DNA of 64,000 nt from positions 312,501 to 376,500 of the forward strand of contig JAFCMP010000038.1 in the NCBI GenBank assembly GCA_017506865.1, read 5' to 3'. The stretch's first letter is position 1, and each line of letters starts with the position of its first letter. Below the pieces are notes generated by a model. The model was not told where the DNA came from and did no database searches. It saw nothing but the letters and a program-made list of their open reading frames with translations. This DNA is from Tribonema minus (taxonomy: Eukaryota; Sar; Xanthophyceae; Tribonematales; Tribonemataceae). The translations under genes were made by a program, and so were the position numbers. Shown in pieces: positions 48,620-60,374 of the stretch.

Positions 48620-51600
48620 ATGTTGAGAGCGCATGACATGCCAGCTTCGGTGAGACCGAGGGGAGATGATGTACAGTCATGGCGGAACTTCGGCATGCTC
48701 AGTAACGTGTCGAAAAACTTGAGGCCACCGATGATAACATCACGTACAGATGCCGTCGAAGCTACTTTGCCGTGCCTCAGTTTTACGCGCGGTGCAGTCG
48801 AGCTGGATGGGTCAGGTGCAAGTGAGCAACCACGCTGGACGGCAGCCACAGCAGCAGCACACCAGCCTGACGCTCTTGCGAAGGAGCTCAGGGACTTCAA
48901 TCAGGTGTATGGTTCGTTCGTCTCGGAGCATCCGCACCCAACTGACGTGCCGGATTATCGGTTGGTGCCGCCGGCCTCGGTCACCAGCGGTTGTATGGTG
49001 TCAGTGTGGGAGCCCCGAGACGAGCTAGACTGCTGCGCGTCCTTCACCGACGATGATGAGGTCCTATGCACGGCCTACGAGCGGGTCGTGTGGGCGGTGG
49101 CTGGGGTTCATCCTGATTCCGGTCGAGTCACGCTGGTTTGTGGCGGCGGCGCAGGTCCTAATGGTGAGGTCCGTCCCAACAAGGACTTCGAGGCGGCGGA
49201 TTGGAAGGAGGCATGGATAACTGGCGAGGTCAGTCCATGGGCGCCTCAGGTTGGTGAGGTGGTCCTGTACTACAGCAGCAAATACGCAGACAAGAAGGCG
49301 ATGCCCTCTATTGCGCAGGTCACAGGTCATGCATAGCCAGTGTCACATCCGTTCTCGAAGGTGACTGATATGGTGCGTATCTGGCACCCTCGGCTCGGCA
49401 GGGAAGTGGAGATACCGGCTTGGCAGCTAGCGCCTTGTTGGTTGCCTCGTAACACTCGTCTGCTGGCACGCTGTGGACTTCCGGGGGTCACCACCGGCGA
49501 TATTACGATGCTGGTGGAGGTGGAATGCTCGTTTGGTGGCCGGGCGCGTCTGTGAGACATTCGTGATGGTTATGGCGGAGTACTTGTACGTCCCATCATC
49601 AACGGCAAAAGACAGCCAGCAGTCATGCTTGCGTGGCATAAGCTACAGCCACTGGGGCGCAGTGTATCTTTCTGCTGCACCCTACCTCCTGACCGGGCGC
49701 TGACGGACTCATACGTAATGGCCCCAACAGATGTCGAGGAGTGGGCTAGGCCGCTGGTGTACGCGTCTTCTCCCTCCTTGCTGGACTGCGCATACACTTA
49801 CAACACATCCAGTCCACTGCGCGCGTGGTTGAGCTCTGATGGCTATCGGGTTTCCTCGCACCGCCCCAAGAATGGCCTTCAAGGGTTGCAGATGCAGCCC
49901 TCAGTGCTCCAGCGCAGCTCGTATGCAGGCTATGCGCCGGCTGTGGCAGGCGGTGAGACGCGCAGTCAGTGCAGCGGGGTAGGGGATGGCGCAGCTGGCA
50001 AGTCTCTGCGGGTGCCGATGTGCTCGGCGGTCCAGGTTTGCTCTGGGCCAGGTGACTCCAGCGCGCATGGGAGGCTGTGTGCAGATGGCGACCATGCACG
50101 TGCAATCACTGGCGGTGCTTTATTGACAGCGGTGGCTCGTCAGGGCAGCAGTGCCAACAGAGGTACCACGCCTACCACCCGCGATTGCGACATGGCCTCA
50201 ACAGTCATAGGCGGTGACGCGGACAGCGGCGCACAAGCAAGTACGCTCAGCATCGGTGGGGGCGGCGCTCAGTTGCATGTCGATGGCGGTGGTCGCGTTG
50301 GCGACGCGAGGCGAACGAGTGCTCCAACGACAACTGCTCCAGCGGCAACAGAGACGCGTGTTTTGGCCAGAACGCAGGCGCCGGCATGTGTTCCAGCCAC
50401 AGTGCAGGCGGGTGCAGCTGCAGCACAAGCAGATGCAATGGAGGCTGTTGCGGAGCACGGGGTCGGAAGGATGGAATCTGCTGGAGGAGAGATCTCATCA
50501 GGTACCCTGTCGGCTGCAGAACGTCTGCCTGCCACTGCGAGGTCTGCAGCAACTGGTGACGGCTTGCTCATTGCTGTATCAGCATCAACATCAGTGTCAG
50601 GTAGTGACGCTGCTGAGCTGCAGTCTCTCAGCTATGTTGCCATTGGAGAGAGCATCATCCTTGCTGGGCTGCCGGTACCACAAGTAGCTGATGGCAGCAG
50701 CAGGGGGCGTTGGGAAGACAGAACACCAGTGGGCAGTGGTGCATGTGCTGCTTGTGACCGTGGCAGCAATGCACGGAACCCACAGGCAATCAGTAACGTT
50801 GGTGTCAGTGCGCCTCCGCTGGTCAAGGGCGTCGATGGCAGTGTTCAGGGCTCGGGTACAACATCTTCGCCGACGACACTGTGCGAACCTGCATTGGCAG
50901 AAACCTCAGCTAGTACTGCAGATACGGGATCGGCTCATGGCATCTTGTCTGCCGGCGCGCTAGCACTGCTGTCAGCATTACGCACTGGTGACGCGGGCAC
51001 TGGATTGCAGTCTCGGAGCCATGCTGCTGTGGAAGGCGACAGCACCCTGGGCATCGTTGTGCCAGCGCGGCTGGAATTCGATGTTTGCAGCAGCGCACGA
51101 GGCTCAGCAACACTGACTGCTTGCCGGCATGGCAGCACTTCACCGAGCTCAGCACGGGCTGGTGTTTGCAACAGCAGCGCACCGGGCCAAGTGCAAACGA
51201 CAGGTGTTCTCGTCGGCTGCTCACTCAGGCTCCACATAGCAATGGCGACAGCTGGTCCAAATGGCTGTGCGCCGGATGCAGTGGTGCTGCCTGAAGATCG
51301 AGGCAGCAGTGTTCAGTGTTCTGCAGGGGTTTTAGGTGCCGCGTGTGAGATCAGTAGCATGTCGCGGAGTCCGTGGCAGGACATGGACGGCAGTGTTCCG
51401 CAGCAGCTGTCAGAGTCGTTGATCAACAGTTCTGCTGGCAGTGCTCGTCGCCCAACTCTGCCGGCGGAGGGTCATGGAAGCATACTTCTATCCACGTGCT
51501 CTGAGCAACACACAGGCTCTACGGATCCACCTGGCGGTCATGGACAGAGGACAATGCAGCTGATCTCAAAGCCACCTGTTCATTGCAGCAGTGCTCACAG

Positions 51601-54600
51601 CTCCATGCAGTTCTTGGACACTGTTGGTGGCCATGGCAGCAATACCCTCAGCATGGCACCACAGATCGCTAGTCAGCATGGATACTGCCCTTGGACCTCA
51701 GCATCGGAGGCTAGTTGTGGCGGCAACTTATCGGACTTCACATCGACAGACAGGAGCAATGATGGCAGCGCCGGCGTCTCAACTCAGCTGTCTGCCGGTC
51801 ATCACAGCAGTGGACAAGACATTCAGCTTGCTCCATCTATGAGTCCTTTTGGAGGCGGGAACAGCTGTGAACAGTGCTCAGTGCTGCAGACAGATGAGTT
51901 TTGCAGCGGCAACGAGGGCTGTGTGCGGGTTGGAAGAGTCGGTACTAGTCTCAACGACGAGGCCCTGGAACACGAAGCAACAGTACCTACGGCGACTAGG
52001 CCAATGACGGGTGACAGCACCACGGATAACGTCACACAGTCTGCTTACAGCGGTAGTGGCAATGGCGGCACAACACAGTCGTCCCAGGGCCACGAAGCAA
52101 CAGTACCTACGGCGACTAGGCCAATGACGGGTGACAGCACCACGGATAACGTCACACAGTCTGCTTACAGCGGTAGTGGCAATGGCGGCACAACACAGTC
52201 GTCCGCGCCTCTTTGTGGTGGTCATGTCGGCGTTCAGCCGTGTTCTGCAAAGGGTGCAGGCGCTGCTTGCAAGCATGGCAACACCGCATGCAGCTGCCCA
52301 GCACTATGGGCTACTGGTTCTGCCTGCAGTACACCTGCCTCAGCGCTGCTGACTGGACCTTGCGGCAGTAGTGCACAGTGTTCAGCAAGGGTTGCAGGTG
52401 TTGCTTGCAGGCATGGCAGCGACACACACAGCTCAGTCAGTGCCACTGTGTCTTGGCTCGGACGGCAGTGTTCCGCCCACAGCGCCGCTGCTCGATCGTC
52501 CTTTCGGCACAACTCAGCAATCAACTCCGCTGCTGGACACACATGGCAGCAATACTCAGGGCCTAGTGCATTTGTCAGGTTGTGCAGGTGGACCTCCATG
52601 TTCTGGGCGCTCCTCAGCACTGTCCTGCGCGACTGATGGCGGTGGTGCTCCGGGCTCGACACAGTGTTCGGACATGGCTGGTGGTCAAGGGGGCAGCGTC
52701 CCCGACACAACACCGCTGACTATCGGCGAGCGCGGGGGCCATGCACAGAGCTCAGAGACGCCGACGGGTCCTTGCAGCAGAACACTACGGCCAACGTCAT
52801 TCAGCCTGGTCAACGGCGTCGATGACATTGCTCAGAGCCTTTTGCAGTGTGCTAAAGTGATCGGTGGTCGCCGCGACGCAACGCACAGCACAGCGGCACT
52901 TTCTGGCGGTCAAGGGCATGATACACAGGTTTTGGCGGTGGCGGTAGGGGCTGCTGGAGAACTTGGCGTCCACAGGCGGAAAGTGAGGCCATTCACTGGG
53001 ACCGATGAGAGTAGCACAGTGCCAACTCAGGGCTTGGTACAGACTGCCGGCATTGCTGACGGTGACAGAATAGCTTGCAGTTCAGAGCAGCTACCTGGTC
53101 ACATATGCAATGCGAGAAGCTCAGCCGCAACCATAGGCGCCAACATACAAAGCTCAGTGCCGCGGACAGAGGGAATCAGCAGCAGTGCTCACGGCTTTGC
53201 ACAGTATGCTGACGCCGGTGGTGGCAATGGCGACGGGGTAGCTGGTTTAGCATTGCTGCCTGCTGGCGACACGGGCGCGGAAAACTCAACGCAGTTGGCA
53301 GGCAATGGTGGTGGTCGTGACGCTATCAGCCCATCACGGAGCCCAACAGTACCGTCTGCTGGTAGCAGCATTACAGACAGTACCCCGCAACCCGCCGTCA
53401 GTAGTCATGATACGGCACATGGCTCAGCGCCGCTTTGTGATGGACATGGCCGTGTCATTCAGGTGTGCACATGTGCAGCCGTGGATGGTGTCGCAGAACG
53501 GTGCGACTGGCACACACAGACTCTAAGCTCGGAGCCGCCGATGGAGAGTGCTGGCAGCAATGCTCAAGGCCTGGCCTGGCAAAGTCTGCTGGCGCCAGCG
53601 GCAATCATGGCGACGGGACTTGTGGCTCAGGGCCTCTGTCTAGACAAAGCTTCGCACAGTCAGCTGTCGATAGAGGTGACGGTGGTGTTGGGTCCCACAG
53701 CTCAGTGCCGCTATCTGTTTCTTTCGATGGCGGTACACATGACAGTGGTGTCATCAGCACTGCGCACGGCTTTGCGCTGACTTCAGGTGTGACAGGTGCT
53801 GGGCAATGCAGCAGCTTCCACAGCGCACAGAGCTTGGTATCGCAGGCTGGAACCGCTAGCAACGGCACAGCCAACGCAATAAATAACGCTCAGCCTGGTC
53901 GGTGGCCATGCCGGCAATCTACAGGGCTCTCATGCTGCACAGGCGATAACGGGTCATGATGGTACCTTGCAGCCAATGGGCATGGGCTCAGGCCCGACTA
54001 AGGGGGTTGAGCAATCCCGAATGGGGGGGTGCTCTCCTCTCCTGCTGAAGGCGGCGAGCAACGTAGTGCAGGATCTACACACAGGTGCACTGCTTGAGCA
54101 GCAGGCCATTAGCTCCCACCCGCCTTCCCGCCCTGGCTGCTGTGTTGGCACGCTCTCTTCTTCGCTCTCAAGCGTGGGGGGGGGAGATATCGGCAATGAT
54201 GACACAGCAGCATCGGCTGGCACTGGCAACGGCGACCTCTTGCTGCAGCAGCGGGTGCGTACAGCCTTACAGTATCAGCGACCGCATCTGTCAAACGAGG
54301 CTACAGGTACAACATATGCGATCGGCCATCATACTGGCCACTTGCTGCGCCAGCAACAACGGTTGGTGGCAGCTGGTCATTCTGGTGGTGATACGGCGGC
54401 ATGGGTTTCAGACAGTGGTGGTACCGCAAGGGCGGCCCTCGACATCAGCCAGACAGCACAACTCGGTCTGCGGACTGGCAAATTACTGCCGCATCAGGCA
54501 CACAAGGCTCAGCAACAGCAACGCCCAGCACTGCCGAATCAACAGCAAGCGTCCGCAATGCAGCAGCTGCGGCCAGCACCGGTCCAGCGTTTATCACCAG

Positions 54601-55893
54601 CGCAGCACCAGCATCAGCGGCAGCTACTCCTCGCAGCACCACAGCAACAGCAGTGCTCTGTTCTGACAGGCGGCATTTGTCTTCATCAAGTACTGTGTCC
54701 TAAAGTGCAACGGGCAGGCTCACCAACACCAACGCACATGGTTGCAGGGCCCAGAACAGAGGAGGCCGCTCTTGTGCCCGCTAATGGCATTGATGACGCC
54801 TCTGTGCCGTTCGACCCAGGGATCTGTAGCAAGGTTTATGCAACAGTCCCTGCTGCCATGGGCGTCTCTTCGAAACCGCCTGCAACGCGCATCAGCGACA
54901 GTCTCTCGAGAGATGCAGGACTCAACGGCGAGGTGCAGCTGCGCTCATTGCCTCTGACAGTTCAACGCTGCGCGGAGTGCACACCTGTCATGTTGCTCAG
55001 CAGCACCAGCAGCAACACAGGGACAGGAGTTGCATCATGCCACAGCAGTGAAGGCTCTGCATCGTTCGGAGAGGTTGGAAGCAACTGTGGCGTCTTAGCA
55101 CCCTTGACAGCAGCGCCCAACAGCCATGATCCTATCGCGGCGGTCAGTAACATGGTGATTGCCATGGCTTCTCCTGGACTTGTGTACAGCAAGCAGTGAA
55201 GGTGGCACAGCAGTGTCCATCAGCACCAGCAACGAGCAACGCTCAATCGCTGGGAGCCCTTCGGCAGTTGAGTGCAACATGGAGGCAGTTCAGCTTGTTG
55301 CAGTGATGGGTACAGCTGGCGCATGTCGGTTGGCGGAGGCCGTGCGACGCAAGGCAATGGTGCTCGTACAGCATGGCACTGCAAGAGCTGGGATCACGGC
55401 TTCTACGCGATGCACAGCACTAGTGCCTGCGCAGCATAGTCCGATGACAGGGCGTACAGCAATGACGACACGTGCAATTGACCCCGGAGAGGAAGCCGCA
55501 CGCAAAAACGGCAGCTATACGGGGCATACAAGCGGCGAGGATGAGACGCACACTGTTGGCAGCTGTGTCGCAATGTGCAACAGCGGAGGCAAGGCATACA
55601 GCTATGCTGTGCTGCGTGGCGACGAGGTCAGGACACACGATGTGGTTGTGCCACGCGGCGGGGAGAATGATGTACAGCCGATTGCACATACCGCAGATGT
55701 GCGGCAGGAGGCACATGGTGATGTGGTGGCGCGTGGCTTCGAGGACAAGGAGCCTAACGCGACAGGGGAAGTCTGCGGCAGTAGCGGAGTACAAGCGGTG
55801 CCACGGAAAGTAATGATGCGCACACCGGCGTACGCATCGAGGGCTAGAGCTCGGGCGACAGTCGCCACTGAGGAGGTTGTGGTATACACGTAA
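48620..55893 (+). pseudogene. Broken copy of the large gag/ORF1-like gene
   Basis: One frame runs from ATG 48620 to TGA at 52634-52636, interrupted only by TAG (49334) and TGA (49553). Across these stops the protein keeps the same order as the intact minus-strand protein: TDVPDYRL, ERVVWAVAGVHPDSGRVTL, SPWAPQVGEVVLYYSS, VRIWHPRLGREVEIPAWQL and RPIINGKRQPAVMLAWHKL. The first stop falls between the two halves of the module and the second just before the RPIING motif. Downstream, Gly/Ser/Gln-rich frames continue with shifts at 52371-53780, 53465-53959, 53967-55199 and 55159-55893. The composition stays the same, suggesting frameshift decay of one very long repetitive C-terminal region, or unrecognised introns. 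I saw no zinc knuckle in this copy. Stop reassignment is excluded by normal TGA/TAA ends of the host genes. Confidence 0.55.
51971..52210. repeat. Near-perfect 120-bp tandem duplication
   Basis: Two units (51971-52090 and 52091-52210) begin CACGAAGCAACAGTACCTAC and are identical over about the first 113 bases. The length is 40 codons and in frame. The identity implies a very recent duplication within an otherwise degenerate gene, or gene conversion. Confidence 0.9.
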
Positions 55894-56056
55894 GCGCCAA
55901 CTAAGAGACGAAGAAAGGGCTGGTGCTGAAGGCAGCCCGCTCTAAGTTGACAGGGAGATGGTCCGCTCGCGGCACTTGCCGGTACAGCAGTCCAGAGCTC
56001 TCCGTTCGCTGGCTCGAAAAGGCGAAGGTGTCGGCTCGAGCACTCCGGTCACCAGA

Positions 56057-56396
56057 TGTGGCCTAGCGGTCTTGATGTGTCTACCAACTACTCATTTCCA
56101 GGGCGAGGGCCATATATACAATGACCAGATCCATGAGAGGTAAGCTTCCACCTTGTTTCAAGGTGTCCAGCGATTCAATTAGCAGTTGCAAGCAGCGCAG
56201 CATTGCTCAGCGCATGACGCTAACCCTGAACCAACATGCGGAGCAAACCTACTTCAACTTCAAGTTGAACATCAACCTCAACTTTAAGTTGAACTTACAA
56301 CGTCAACAAATGCATGCAGAATCGTGCGTATCATCAACCGCTACACATGTGTTGTCGCACTTGCACCTCTGCATGCACCGCTGCCACATACTTAAT
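56057..56396 (+). repeat. Element 5'-end repeat A, copy 3
   Basis: Closest to copy 2 (41446-41780): the same GTGGCCTAGCGGTCTTGATG start, ACCAGATCCATGAGAGGTAA, TAACCCTGAACC, palindromic TTCAAGTTGAA array and CGCTGCCACATA end. It begins about 160 bp downstream of the pseudogene's last frame. It runs directly into a short segment matching 42785-42835 in inverse orientation. Confidence 0.75.
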
Positions 56397-56512
56397 GCGT
56401 GCGGCTCGTAACGCAGTAGCGAGCTACATGGACGGGGTGCAGGCCATATTAAGACGCAAGCACGGCATACTACCAATCCACCTGACAATGTCCATGATCG
56501 GCAAATAAGCCG

Positions 56513-57330
56513 TTTAAGAGACCAGTGCCCTAATTCTGGGGTTTGATTCGCCGGTTCTCCGCAAGCGCGCGCGCGACTTGCGAATCAAACGCTATTGAAA
56601 TTGCGCCAACGGTAGCAATTCATCACAGCTGAGAAGTTAGTCATAGATTTCTCATAAAGAACTCATGAGTCCACCAAGGGCTACAATGCTACGTATCTGT
56701 TCGGCCCAAAAACTCACCTTGCGGACGGGTCAAAAGCAGAAATAACGCATCAGTTCTTCCTAAGGTAGCACCAAGATTCCGATGGCTATAGCCAAACCCA
56801 TACGTAGTTTTATGAGAAAAAGTATGGGCTATCCATTGCACCAGTCAGCACCGCAAATAGTGAAGATACAGAACAGTTGATGCAAATCCCATGCGCGCAT
56901 GGTGTTTAGTTTTTTTGTGCAAAACTGACTCTTACGCTCGTCATGAAGCACGGCGGCGACACGGGGCTACGCAGTACCTAGTACGAATGTACATCCTCTG
57001 CACCATAGCGGAAGTAACGCAGCGCACCGCCACTAGCAGGAGTGGTGTGCACCAATGCTGCTGTTCACACCGAAAGGTCCCAACCCAACAATGTTTTCTT
57101 AGCCTCTAGCAGCCACGTTGGCGTGAATCGCTTGGAAGGCAGAGGCAAGCACGACTGCATCTAAGGCCGTTGGGACGCGTCTCGCTTTCTCCTGCTGTCC
57201 ACTGGAGTACAGCGCGTGTCAGCGCCAAAGACCAACGTTTACTTTGCTGCCTAGGGTTAGGGTTGTTTGCGCCGAAATTAGCAAACCCCTTCGGTCGGGA
57301 GAAACCCCGAAATTAGGATACCGGCCTCTT
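56513..57330. mobile_element. TIR DNA element family T, copy 2
   Basis: The left end TTTAAGAGACCAGTGCCCTA and the minus-strand right end AAAAGAGGCCGGTATCCTAA are inverted repeats. They continue as AATTCTGGGGTTT and AATTTCGGGGTTT, respectively. The element is about 815 bp with no long ORF. A GC-rich palindrome (GCGCGCGCG) follows the left end. The right half matches 34.0-34.66 kb. A TTAA-like flank appears at both ends, so a TTAA-type target is possible but not proven. Just inside the right end lies CTAGGGTTAGGGTT. Confidence 0.6.
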
Positions 57331-57891
57331 TTAATAAATGAACCAACCTTTGATTTTATTAAGGGACGCGACAGTTGTGATATCAGTAATGCGCCCGCAG
57401 AGTCTGACTTTGGCGCGACCAGACCCCCCGGGGGTGCATCTGCAAGATACGATTTTGCAACTAGGCGCAGCTCCTAATGCAGCTTAAACATCAATGCACA
57501 TAGAAGTACGTGAGTGCTGAGCATCACACACCCCGCGGATGATTGCACTTTTTTTCAACCATTAATTTTGGCTAGTTAAGCCTTGTGCTTGGCACCTGGC
57601 ATCCCCTCCGCGGTAGCCGATGGGCACCTGGGTAAGGCTTACAGTGTCTGCAGGTGATTGCAGCGAGGCTATTCCTGCGGCTCTTAGGGGCATTGATGTT
57701 CATGCTTGCGCCCCCTGTGACACCTGTGAACCGCTGATTGAACTTCAAGGTATGATATGCGTCAAACGGCTAGCGCCACGACAGCTGCTGCAGCATGACA
57801 GCAACCCATCAGAAGATGTTTTCGATCTGTCAAGCGCACTAAGGTGTGGTGACCTTCATCAGATGTTTGGACTTGTATGGTGAACCCTCAA
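57331..57891 (+). other. Intergenic region with a short unassigned ORF
   Basis: An 87-codon plus frame (57620-57883) reads reasonably (GTWVRLTVSAGDCSEAIP, then CAPCDTCEPLIEL with two Cys pairs) but matches no family I know. It might be a terminal exon. The rest, 57331-57619, is AT-richer and featureless. Confidence 0.25.
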
Positions 57892-58009
57892 CCGGCTGGG
57901 GCTTGAAGCAGGGATGGGAGCAGTGAGGTTTGAAGAGCGGTCGACGCGGAGTAACGCCGGCTGGGGTCTGAAGCAGGGGAGGGGAGCAGTGAGCTTTGAA
58001 GGGACCAGC
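57892..58009. repeat. 65-bp tandem repeat, two units
   Basis: Units start CCGGCTGGGGCTTGAAGCAG at 57892 and CCGGCTGGGGTCTGAAGCAG at 57957. The second ends at AGCTTTGAAGGGACC. No coding role was seen. Confidence 0.7.
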
Positions 58010-58713
58010 AGCAGTCCCCACACAGTGTCCCTGTTCACCCGGCGCACTGCGGCATCACCAGGAAACTGCTCAGAAAGCCGACATCAGCGTATGGTAGTCT
58101 GTGCGGTCGGCCACCACATAGAGCTGTTACAGCCGGGCCATACGCCGGCGCTTGCTTGTCGCCGTCGGCCAGGTGGTGCACCGTCCCGCAGATGGCCAGA
58201 GTCTTTAGGTAATCGGCGCCCTCCTGCGCGTCTCCGGTATCGTCCAGCTCTGCGCTCCTGAAGCCCAGGCGATTGAAGCGTGCCTGCTCTTCCCATACAA
58301 GTCGTTGCCTTCATAACTGGTCAAGTGCCCACCATATTCAAGATGCGGTCTTCTGTTGCACTGGTCACCTTGATGGCAGGCTAGTGCGCAGCAGCTCTCT
58401 GCGTTGCAATCAACATATACCTCCACACAACAATGTAGTTGTGAATGCATATTACTACGGTGTTAGCGAAGCTTGTAAACATCGACGGCTTTTAAGAAAA
58501 ATTGTGATGTTGAGTAGTATGGAAAGTGCTGCTTTCAAGAAGTGCCTGTGTATCAACTTGACAGGTCTTGTACATCATGCTGAACGTTGAGCACCGCAAA
58601 AACAGGAGACATGTGCATCAGGACGCTAACACTTCTAATAGATCAAAAACGCCATGGTGCTGGTGAGAGTAATTGCGAGCCGCCAGATATTGTTTGCAAA
58701 TTTATGCATATTA

Positions 58714-59511
58714 TTACTTCCATGAACCTTCACAGGGCATTGAGCATCTGCCGCCCACCTGGTGAACGGGCGCGCACAGTCGTCGTCGTGTCGACTTGGG
58801 TGTTGAGTCATCATCGTCATTCATGATGTGCGCCCGTACGGCTTGGAAAGGGCCCAGTAAGTAATGGCCAGGCGCGTTGTGGGTGGGGAGCAGGCTTAGC
58901 CCTGCGCGCAACAGGATCTCGCGCGCGTTGTGGCTGGCGCGGGGGGGGGGGCTTTTACATGTACCACGGTGTTTTTGCATGTCCAAATGAACATGGCTCC
59001 GCATTTGTGTGTCTGCTTCTGTATGCACCTCTATGCACTGTACGTGCTTGCAGCCGCCGGTTATCTTCTTGGCCAGGGCGGGCGGGGGTCCCCCAGTGCA
59101 GGTTGCTGTTGTCGCGCACATCCACGTTGAAGGGTGGATGTGCGCGTTGAAGCGTGGATTTGCGCGTTGAAGCGTGGATTTGCGCGTTGAAGCGTGGATT
59201 TGCGTAACTGCGACACGAGGAACACGTGTCCCCCACTTGAACGTGCTGACCCTCAATCTACCTTTGATGCCCAGACTTAGCATCGTAGATTGAGGTGTGT
59301 GGTCATTGCGAGTGTCATTATCGCTCACATGGGTGATGTCTCTAGGCATGCTGTGCAAGTAACCAGGCAGTGTCAGGCTGTTGGCATCCTGGTTGACAAG
59401 GTCATCTTGCGCTAGAAGGTCGCGTTTGAGGACTGAGTGCTCTGACAAAACGTACATGCGGCAAGATCTGCTCGGTACCCAGAAATCAGTTTTACAGAAC
59501 GGCCCATACAT
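58714..59511 (-). CDS. Unassigned 265-codon ORF containing 20-bp tandem repeats
   Basis: Open from 59511 to 58714 on the minus strand. The N-terminal third (FCKTDFWVPSRSCRMYVLSE and a Leu/Asp-rich continuation) looks coding. The middle is made of the tandem 20-mer array, giving repeats such as NPRFNAHIHPST, and the end is basic with DDDDSTPKSTRRR. No family was recognised. It may be a decayed ORF of a mobile element, since it lies between element ends. Confidence 0.25.
   Translation of the reverse strand: MYGPFCKTDFWVPSRSCRMYVLSEHSVLKRDLLAQDDLVNQDANSLTLPGYLHSMPRDITHVSDNDTRNDHTPQSTMLSLGIKGRLRVSTFKWGTRVPRVAVTQIHASTRKSTLQRANPRFNAHIHPSTWMCATTATCTGGPPPALAKKITGGCKHVQCIEVHTEADTQMRSHVHLDMQKHRGTCKSPPPRASHNAREILLRAGLSLLPTHNAPGHYLLGPFQAVRAHIMNDDDDSTPKSTRRRLCAPVHQVGGRCSMPCEGSWK
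59121..59200. repeat. 20-bp tandem array
   Basis: Three identical units TGCGCGTTGAAGCGTGGATT at 59141, 59161 and 59181, preceded by one degenerate unit at 59121. Confidence 0.9.
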
Positions 59512-59681
59512 GACACTGATGAAGTCTTGCGTTAGTACATACGCTGGTAAAATTCATAGCATGCGCCCGGCGCAGCATCATGCGCTCACGCAGGAACAGT
59601 CACTGTTGTTGTGCTGATACGCAGCGAATAGTGCTGATTAGCGCACGGAGGTGGTTCAAAGGTCAAGCTGCGAAGAAGAGA

Positions 59682-60374
59682 AGCCTTGGGCCCAAGAAGT
59701 GTGCTGTCAAGTCATGACAGCGATCCAAGCAAACTCCGTGGACAAGAAGAAGTCTTCATTCCATGATGTTGGGTGTTCTGTGATTATTAAACGATTAGAT
59801 GACATGCATGCAGCATTGCTCAGCGCGGCCCGCTGATCATCCACTCCAGACCAGTCTCAACCTCAACTGGGAGTGTGTTGAGCATTGCACAACCTCAACT
59901 TCAACACTGGTCAAACTTCAAATTCAACTTCAACCTGAAGTTCAAATTCAGCTGTTGCCACAGTGCTCAACATGCATTTTTGCACACTTCTGCCTACCGC
60001 TGCCACATTTTCACCTCAGCATCCAAGCCCTGCTCCTTGCGTATATGCTGCCCCACCCCCTTGCACAAAGCAAGACAAGCATTCCATACAGAAGCGCTGT
60101 CTGGCTTCGGGGAAGGGCTGTCCGTGGTGCAGGTTCCAGGGGCAGTTGTAGTTGGAAAGCAGAGAGCCAGCTGCAGCACCTTCCCCACGTAATTTGCCAC
60201 GCCCTGGAGAGTCTTGGAGATATGATGGCGAGGGTGCCGATGCTGGACATGATCAAGGCTGCAAGAGACCGTCTTGAGTCTGAGTTTGACGCCGTCATCC
60301 GAATCAAGCAAGCCTCGCCATCGCCTTCGCCCGAAGGTTCTCAACAGAGAATCGTGCAGCCGGTGTGTGTGTGA
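59682..60374 (+). mobile_element. Truncated plus-strand copy of the large ORF1-like element (leader and first codons)
   Basis: The leader 59682-59962 and the first codons at 59963 (MLNMHFCTLLPTAAT) match the start of the 43679-47053 gene in reverse orientation. After about 60006 the sequence diverges and the frame stops at 60151. An overlapping plus frame continues to 60374 with a helical segment (HALESLGDMMARVPMLDMIK). That segment could be an exon spliced after CAG near 60177, or chance. Confidence 0.6.

Noticed and set aside
48620..52636. Alternative genetic code explaining the in-frame TAG and TGA
   Set aside because: The SUN gene ends in TGA and DDM1 in TAA at the expected positions, and no in-frame TAG or TGA occurs in their assembled exons.
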